Positions 57,389-64,000 of a stretch of DNA of 64,000 nucleotides are shown in pieces. The position numbers and the translations under genes were made by a program. The notes below the pieces were generated by a model that was not told the DNA's origin, did not search any database, and saw only the letters and a program-made list of their open reading frames with translations. Numbering within the stretch: position 1 is the first letter of the stretch; each line of letters starts with the position of its first letter. The DNA is from Lytechinus variegatus (taxonomy: Eukaryota; Echinodermata; Echinoidea; Temnopleuroida; Toxopneustidae). The stretch lies in NCBI RefSeq assembly GCF_018143015.1, contig NC_054758.1, positions 18,327,001 through 18,391,000 on the forward strand, in the 5' to 3' direction.

Positions 57389-57703
57389 TTATTCCAAAGT
57401 GGTCAGCAATATTCCAATATTCCTCTGATAGTCTTGAATCCAGCCTTTGACTTCATAATCCAATAATTCCATGATCCTGTGATGGTCTAGTCTTCTATCC
57501 AGCGGATCAAACCAGGCATGTTTGGTGTACACAATCTGCTGCTTATTTAGAGCGGGTGGGATGCAATCTTCTTAGGCGAGACGTGATATGTTCCCTCTTT
57601 ATTTTCAATATAGGTTTCAGCGAGTCTCCGTAAGACCAGAGTACTAATTCCTGGACAGCATTCTTGCAAGAGTTCCTTTCTCCTCGTCGACCCAGGGATT
57701 CAT
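57389..57703 (-). pseudogene. Unidentified coding relic with two frameshifts
   Basis: Minus-strand frames join into one plausible protein across two shifts. First MNPWVDEEKG from an ATG at 57703; then KELLQECCPGISTLVLRRLA plus ETYIENKEGTYHVS; then CIPPALNKQQIVYTKHAWFD and LDHHRIMELLDYEVKGWIQD ending LLTTLE and TAA at 57389. Sequence of this richness is not expected by chance in AT-rich DNA. There are no introns, so it may be a processed pseudogene or a decayed terminal exon. The family is not recognised. Confidence 0.5.
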
Positions 57704-58523
57704 GGTTTCATATTATCATAATTGAGAAATTTGGAAAATCATGCATATCTTACTCTTGACCAAATATTTAATTGGTCATTTTCTTGACTGAAAGCTTAAG
57801 AATGATCTATGTCTACATGTAAATAACTAATATATTTGTGAGATTAACAAAAATCATTTTGGTTCTGTACAATATAACACACATCAATTACCATGATATT
57901 TGGAAATGTGATTTATATTTTCTATCATATTCAATATTAACATTTTTTTCATATTGATATTACCATTTGTAGATAAGAAACAAACACTGAGGGGTGCTTC
58001 AAGACGTAATTCATATTAAAGTTACGCACAATTTTACAAACAACTGAAATATAAAGTGGCAAAGTAAGTTAATCATGACATATTAACAAAATATGACTGC
58101 ATTTCAAAATATTTTCAGATATATTAAGGCCAAAATATACCGTCTTTAAAATTAATTAATTTAACCATGGAGCTATTAAACCATTGTTTTTCAACATCAG
58201 CTCATGCAATAAAGACAAACATTTGGCTTGCCATACTCCAGTCACTTGTAATGTTGAGCATAACTTACTTGAAGTTGACAAAAAGTTTTATGAAAACAGC
58301 CCTACAGAATACGATTCATGAACAATGATAATCATACAAAATTGTTCAGCATTGTTTGAGACTGCACTACAAACCATAATATCAGTGTATTGTGTATGCA
58401 GTGTTAGTACACTCAGGTATTAATTAGGTGGGATCAAAATACATTTAATTATTATGCAATAGACATTTCTCAAAATTGCATCAGATGATGAAAAAAAAGA
58501 GAAATGCAAAATCAACATATTCT

Positions 58524-59132
58524 TAAAGGTCAAGTCCACCTCGGAAAAATGTTGATTTGAATCAACAGAGAAAAATCAGACAAGCACATTGCTGAAAATT
58601 TCTTCAAAATCTGATGTAAAATAAGAAAGTTATGACATTTCAAAGTTTCGCTTATTTTCAACAAAATAGTTATATGAACAAGCCAGGTACATCCCAATGA
58701 GAGAGTCGATGACGTCACTCACTCACTATTTCTTTTGTTTTTTATTGTTTGAATTATACAATATTTCAATTTTTACGAATTTAACGATTAGGACCTCCTT
58801 GCCTGAAGCACAAAATGTTAAAATAATGGAATTCCACGTGTTTGGGGAGGAATAAACTTAATTTCAAATGACAAGGACGAGAAAATAAAAATATTTCATA
58901 TTTCATATAATAACATACAAAAGAAATAGTGAGTAAGTGATGTCATCAACTCTCTCATTTGGATGTAACTGGCTCGTTCATATAACTATTTTGTTGAAAA
59001 TAAGCGAAACCTTAAAATGCCATTACTTTCTTATTTTACATCCTATTTTGAAGAAATTTTCAGCAATGTGCTTGTCTGATTTTTCTCTATTGATTCAAAT
59101 CAACATTTTTCCGAGGTGGACTTGACCTTTAA
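58524..59132. mobile_element. MITE family A, copy 5
   Basis: TTAAAGGTCAAGTCCACCTC and GAGGTGGACTTGACCTTTAA are perfect inverse ends. The arms extend well over 150 bp: 58640-58690 pairs with 58970-59020, so it is the most symmetrical of the five copies. Confidence 0.85.
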
Positions 59133-60774
59133 TCATACTGGGAAATGGCCAAGAACATTGCTCCTGTCAATAATGTAAAATTGCTACAGCTTTGCCTGTC
59201 TTGGAAACAAGTATAATTGATTGCAAAAAATAACATATTTATAGAAAGATACATGTAGGCCTAGATATAATATTGTTTTTTTAATGGATTTGCAGAGCAT
59301 CAAAAGTTATTGACTTTTGGTGCTCTGTTATTTTCAAAGGTCTAGTCCCTCATATTTATTGACAAAATGAATTGCAACAATACATTTCAATATCAACATC
59401 AGGGACATTCCATGTGAAAATGGCCAACATAACATATTTTCGACAGTTTCAATATTTCCTTTGCTATACAACACAAAGCGAACAATAGCAACTGCCAAAC
59501 TTGTACAACATGGATATGATGGCACTTTCCTCACAATGAAAAGAATAAGGAAATGAGATGTACAGTAAAATATAACACGAAGGTAAGGCAGTCCGAGGTT
59601 TAAAGATAGAATACAAGCCCAAAGCCGCCATATAAAAGTGAGAAAGATGGAAAATGGTCAAGGTTACGACCATCAAGAAGCTGAATCAACGGACTAATAT
59701 CAAGCAAGCAAAAAAAAATATGGAAAGATAAATCAGTCTTCTAGAGTTTGCTCTGTTTATAAACTTTATCGTTAATGTACCAATGAATCCACAGATGATA
59801 CACAACAAAGAGAGCTCATATTGTAATTGGATTGTTAATTTGGATAAATCCCATAATATGACTATTAGTTTCATGAACCTATGCAAAACTCAAAGACACT
59901 TTCTTATTTTCTCATCCAATTTTGATAAAAATGTACTGTTTTGCTTGACTCATATTTGGGGTGAAAATGGCATTTGATAATCAAATCTATTCTGAGATTC
60001 AAGTTCAAGCATAGCTTTGGAAAATTATCTTGCCATCTCTACAAATCGATGGCACTTTACAGCTTCTGTAAATATAAACAGAAGAGATGGCCATGCAACT
60101 GTCATTGAATACAGAACAGTTTTGAGGGATTTAAAGCATGAGAACTAAAACAAAACATCATTTTGAAAGAAGGGTTGAGCTACTGAGTTGGAAAAGAAAG
60201 GAGATACAAATCAACATAAAGTATAGGTGAAAAGGGCTGCTAAAAGACAAACATGTTATGCATCTTGTTCATTTGATTAAAAAATAAATAAAATAGGAAA
60301 GCACACAAATTATAATCAGTAATAAAAAGTTTTATGATGAATCATTCTTTGTCTCAACATCGGGGAATTATTTCTTTAAAATCACCAATAAAATGACTTA
60401 TATGTCACCGATAATATAACTTCAATGTTTACAGCACATACTATGCATATTTTTGGTGACTAACAATTTACAAATGTAATAATAATCAAGCAGCCATGAC
60501 CTGAAACCAAATGTTTCAATATAGAGGAATCATAAATATTCATGTTTTACTTAAACAGAACAAGGGCCTTTTCAGGGTTTAATTGAAAGTAAATGAGCAA
60601 GATGCTATATCAGGGGATGTTTTTGACAACACTCATACTTACACTACCGACAATTCCAAGTTGGTGATTGGTTGGCTATAGTAATCCTTTCATCCAATCA
60701 CATACGAGTCTTGGGGCACCCAAGAAGCAAGAAACAGCTACAATAAGATCAGCATCGCCTAATATCCCAGTTGG
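59133..60774. other. AT-rich stretch, no gene seen
   Basis: Possibly the 3' untranslated or downstream region of the minus-strand gene at 60775-62499. No exon with good borders was found here. Confidence 0.4.
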
Positions 60775-62499
60775 CTATAACCTACAGATACGTCTTCCAG
60801 GGTGTTTGGCTCTCAGTTGCTGTAAACCAGAAACATAACAAAAAGGAAACAGGTGACTATTTGCCTCTCCATCTTCGAGTGTAAGAATCAAATAAAGACT
60901 GATATTTTGCATTGTTCATTATCATAATTATCATAATCATCATCATTTTTGGGAGGGGTATTTTGTGACTTTTGTGACTAACAACTGTGAAATTTTCACT
61001 TCTTGGCCTAACAATATTTCTAATCTTAATACCCCTACTTGTTTATTCAGCACTAAACACTCTCTTTATCAGAAGTCTCTAAGTGCTTTAAAATAATGCA
61101 GCATAAAGTTTTAGACAATGAGTGAAAATAGAAGTTACTCTTTTCTTTTTTTCTCACATTGCAGTTACAATTAAAGTAAAACAAAGGAAAGTGTTAACAT
61201 TATCATTTTTAAAATCTATTCAGTTGATTAGCTTCATTTCATACATTCAATAAGCCATGGGAGACCAACTTGGGTCCAATTCTAATGTTTCAGCTGATAA
61301 AAGATCTGTAATACAAATAATAAAGATAACAGTGAAAGAAAGTTAATTACATGAACTCATGCATGTAAAATCCTCCCAATAAAATGCCATAACTCAGTGA
61401 TATTTCATCCAAAATACGATCAAGCTATTCCTACAAAATATTGGACAACATAGACAGTACTTACATGGATTTTCTGAGTCAGGTTGATTCAATTACCTGT
61501 AATTGTGTCACGTTATCGGTGCTCCGGGAAGGACGTCTGATTGTTGGAATCCGATCTCTTGGCACCGCTGGAGTAGATTGCGGAGTGTTGCCTCGTCGTC
61601 ATGAGCGATCACGAACGCTATGAACTGCTCATGTTAAAGTGGGAACAGGGAACGGAAAGCATAGCCCTAAAAAATGAGGGTCTTATAAAACGCTATGCTA
61701 TGGTCTTAACAATGAGGCGTGTTAACTGATGTCAAATTAAGTTAGTGAATGTATTAATAATGATAATGAAGCTTAATTTTTAATCTAAAAGGTAAAATTA
61801 TCTAGCTTAAACCAAATACATTGAACATCCTCTTTTCCTTACATGGACTGAATGATATTTTTCATCTAATAGCAATTAAAAAAAAATATCAATAAAAAAA
61901 AATTGAAATTGAAGAAATTCAAGAATATCCTAAGTGACACCCTTTCCTCTTCACAGACTTATAAACATAAATATATAAATACCACTTTTAATTTACTTTT
62001 TATATATTAACAAATATCAAATAGTGTTATTAGGCAGTGTGTTAAAAAAAATTATACATGAATTTAGGAATGCTCAGAAATTATGGGTTTTTTTTTTTCG
62101 ATTCAGGACCATTCATTTCCAAGAAAGAATAATGTACATGGCATACTGAGAAAACCCTATTGCACAGCATATGCAACTTTAATAATTATTAATATCTTAG
62201 TTAAATAACTTTTATCAATATAAATCAACTTAATATCAATTCCTTATTTTTCACACTTACTATGAAAAAAATGTTCAGAAAGGCAAACTTTAATTATCTG
62301 TTTTATGAGTTGATATTCCATCACAAAAGTGTGATTTTTTGCAAAATTTGTTCAGAAAATTGGTAAGGATTTAGAAAATTTGCAAGTATCATTAAAGAAA
62401 GTCCTTTTGCAAATTAGAAAAAACAAGTTATATTACGTCTTTCCATAATGAAGAGGCTGTGTGATTGTAGAGAACGGCTTGCTCGTACAGGGAATGAGC
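60775..62499 (-). CDS. 3' end of an unidentified gene (partial, exons inferred)
   Basis: Candidate exons: 62499-62437 (21 codons, AHSLYEQAVLYNHTASSLWKD, acceptor AATGAAG|GCT, donor GAC|GTAATA), 61624-61508 or to 61497, and perhaps 60819-60775. The first two join in phase 0 to give LWKD-FIAFVIAHDDEATLRNLL and RCQEIGFQQSDVLPGAPIT, then TGA. The Y-x-x-A...LW-x-x-F pattern resembles HAT/TPR helical repeats, a weak inference. A good donor (TTACAG|GTAATT) just past this TGA and an acceptor at 60819 (TTTACAG|CAACTG) suggest another ending in a different frame. Upstream exons are presumably beyond the right edge. Confidence 0.45.
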
Positions 62500-63226
62500 C
62501 TTCATTGCATTGAGAAACACAACACACAAGTGGTAGGCAAAAACGGACAAATGATAAAAAAATGAAGAATGATAAAATAGAATGACAACACAAAGAGAAA
62601 AATTACAAAATTTATTGAAGATGGGAATGAGATGGACAGAGCAAAGGTAAAATATGAGAAAAATAAAATGTCTCATGCAGGATAGAAGAAAAAAAGGAAA
62701 TGAGACAACAAAGGATAAATGATAGAAGAAAATGATGTGAAATGGAGATGTAATGAACAAAGCAGGACAGAAAAATGAGAGAAATTTACATAGACGTAAG
62801 AGGTAGAATTAAATAAGTATCACATCAAATGTGACTTCAGTCAATGAGGATAAGGAGGAAAAGGACAAGGAAAACACAAAGGGGAGGATAAAAAAAGAGA
62901 AATGGAGTGAGGAGAATAAGAAAAAGAAGAATACACTTGAAAAATGTCAAGGAAGAGAAAAGGGAAAGACGAAATAAAAGATTGAAAGATCAAGAGAACA
63001 AAAGAAAATATTAGGTTTGTGAAAGAAATCATAAAAGGAAGAAATTGTGCGAAAGAGGCAAAGCAACACAGAAATGAATAAAAGAGAGTGAAAAGAGAAG
63101 GGAGGAAAAAAAAGGAGAGAAAATGTGTCAGCACGGATTCAAAGAATTCATATCATATTCATCATAAGTATGTTATGAAGAGCAAAACGCAAAATTTACA
63201 ATATCATGAAATTCAGTAATACCTTG
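62500..63226. other. Purine-rich intronic or intergenic stretch
   Basis: 62560-63120 is strongly A/G-biased (GAAGAAAAAG, GAGAGAAAA). Minus-strand open frames rich in F, S and L reflect this bias. Confidence 0.55.
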
Positions 63227-63373
63227 GTCACATTTGCTCTAAGGCGGCCGTACGGCGAGTTGAAAACAGTTGTTTTATTAATATTGATTCAAACCACCTA
63301 TATGTAGTTGGACAAAAAATGTTAAAATTGCTGTTTCCGACTCGCCGTACGGCCGCCATAGAACAAATGTGAC
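63227..63373. mobile_element. 147-bp fold-back with GGCGGCCGTACGGCGAGT arms
   Basis: GTCACATTTGCTCTAAGG plus GCGGCCGTACGGCGAGT at the left is mirrored by ACTCGCCGTACGGCCGCC and ATAGAACAAATGTGAC at the right, about 40 bp per arm with few mismatches, separated by ~60 bp of AT-rich loop. The GC-rich core stands out from the surroundings. Confidence 0.85.
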
Positions 63374-63670
63374 ACTGGTATAACTAATCAATAATCAAAT
63401 ACTGTCATACTCCACCACTTTTATCATTATTTCAACACAGAAAATATCTTTTTAGATAATCAACATGTGACGATACTGACCAAAACACCATCCAATTGCA
63501 ATCACACACTTTTCAGGTAGATACAAGTAAACTCTGATGCAATAGAATGCTTGTTGATATTTTCATACTAACTACAGTCTTCGTTATTGATTCAAAGTTA
63601 ATCTTCTCAATGCTTGGTATTCGATGAAATAAATTGAATAACCAGTAAAGTACTTTTAAGTTTGTAGATT

Positions 63671-63990
63671 AAGGCCCATATTCTGAACTCGGGTTTAAAC
63701 TTAACCCTAATTTAAATTTGGAGTTTAAATATGGAGAGCCAATTGGGGCACAACTCTTTGTCAGTAAATGTTCAATTTATTGACTCTTATGACACTCAGA
63801 TCATTCATAACTGTCTCAGAATGATAACTGAAATATTTCCTTCATTAGCAAAGGGAAACAAAAAAATGTAAATATAAGAAATAAACATTTTAAGAAGAAT
63901 TTTTGAGTTTTTGGCTCCCCAAATTTTTAGAAGAGACTTAGACTAGACCATGGTCTATGAAGTTAAACCTGACTTCAGAATGCGGGCCAT
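63671..63990. mobile_element. MITE family D, copy 2
   Basis: AAGGCCCATATTCTGAACTCG and GACTTCAGAATGCGGGCC are inverse. TAGACCATGGTCTA near the right matches the left side of 56045-56349, so this copy lies in the opposite orientation. Confidence 0.8.
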
Positions 63991-64000
63991 ACAAAAGAGC

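Noticed and set aside
62428-63134. Membrane-protein-like minus-strand frames
   Set aside because: A purine-rich plus strand makes F/S/L-rich translations. Only the last 21 codons (62499-62437) look coding and were kept as an exon.

Overview
The window reads as animal nuclear DNA from a marine deuterostome, most likely an echinoderm and probably a sea urchin. It is AT-rich, intron-rich and packed with short inverted-repeat transposons, tRNA-derived SINEs, decayed LINEs and a fold-back transposon of the kind described in sea urchins (TU type). The taxon is inferred from gene structure and repeat style; no search was run. No bacterial operon, CRISPR array or rRNA was seen.

Three host loci stand out, all on the minus strand. 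(1) 15.2-18.8 kb: a rhodopsin-class GPCR in at least four coding exons; one internal junction is unresolved. (2) 43.3-53.2 kb: a complete TOLLIP orthologue in six exons whose junctions all join in frame (855 nt, 284 residues: Tom1-binding region, C2 domain, CUE domain). (3) 60.8-62.5 kb: the 3' end of an unidentified gene that probably continues beyond the right edge. A frameshifted coding-like relic lies at 57.4-57.7 kb.

Layout: 0-9.4 kb holds LINE relics, MITEs and a 3.4-kb fold-back element inserted in a minus-strand LINE. 9.5-14.1 kb holds a LINE tail, ~1.08-kb duplications and a 2.3-kb minisatellite (52-bp unit). 15-19 kb is the GPCR. 20-43 kb is mostly mobile and simple DNA: a 750-bp palindrome with two tRNA-like units, two local tandem arrays of ~409 bp period, and about ten MITE families. 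43-53 kb is TOLLIP; its first intron carries an antisense, almost intact LINE (endonuclease plus reverse transcriptase, one frameshift). 54-64 kb is a CAAT-type minisatellite, MITEs and the third locus.

TOLLIP acts in ubiquitin-dependent endosomal sorting and Toll/IL-1 receptor signalling, and the GPCR would signal at the plasma membrane; nothing in the sequence links them. The most unusual material is in the repeats: the tRNA-like units with a UCA anticodon in palindromic and tandem settings, the nested fold-back insertion, and the minisatellite of nested CACTGTG dyads.
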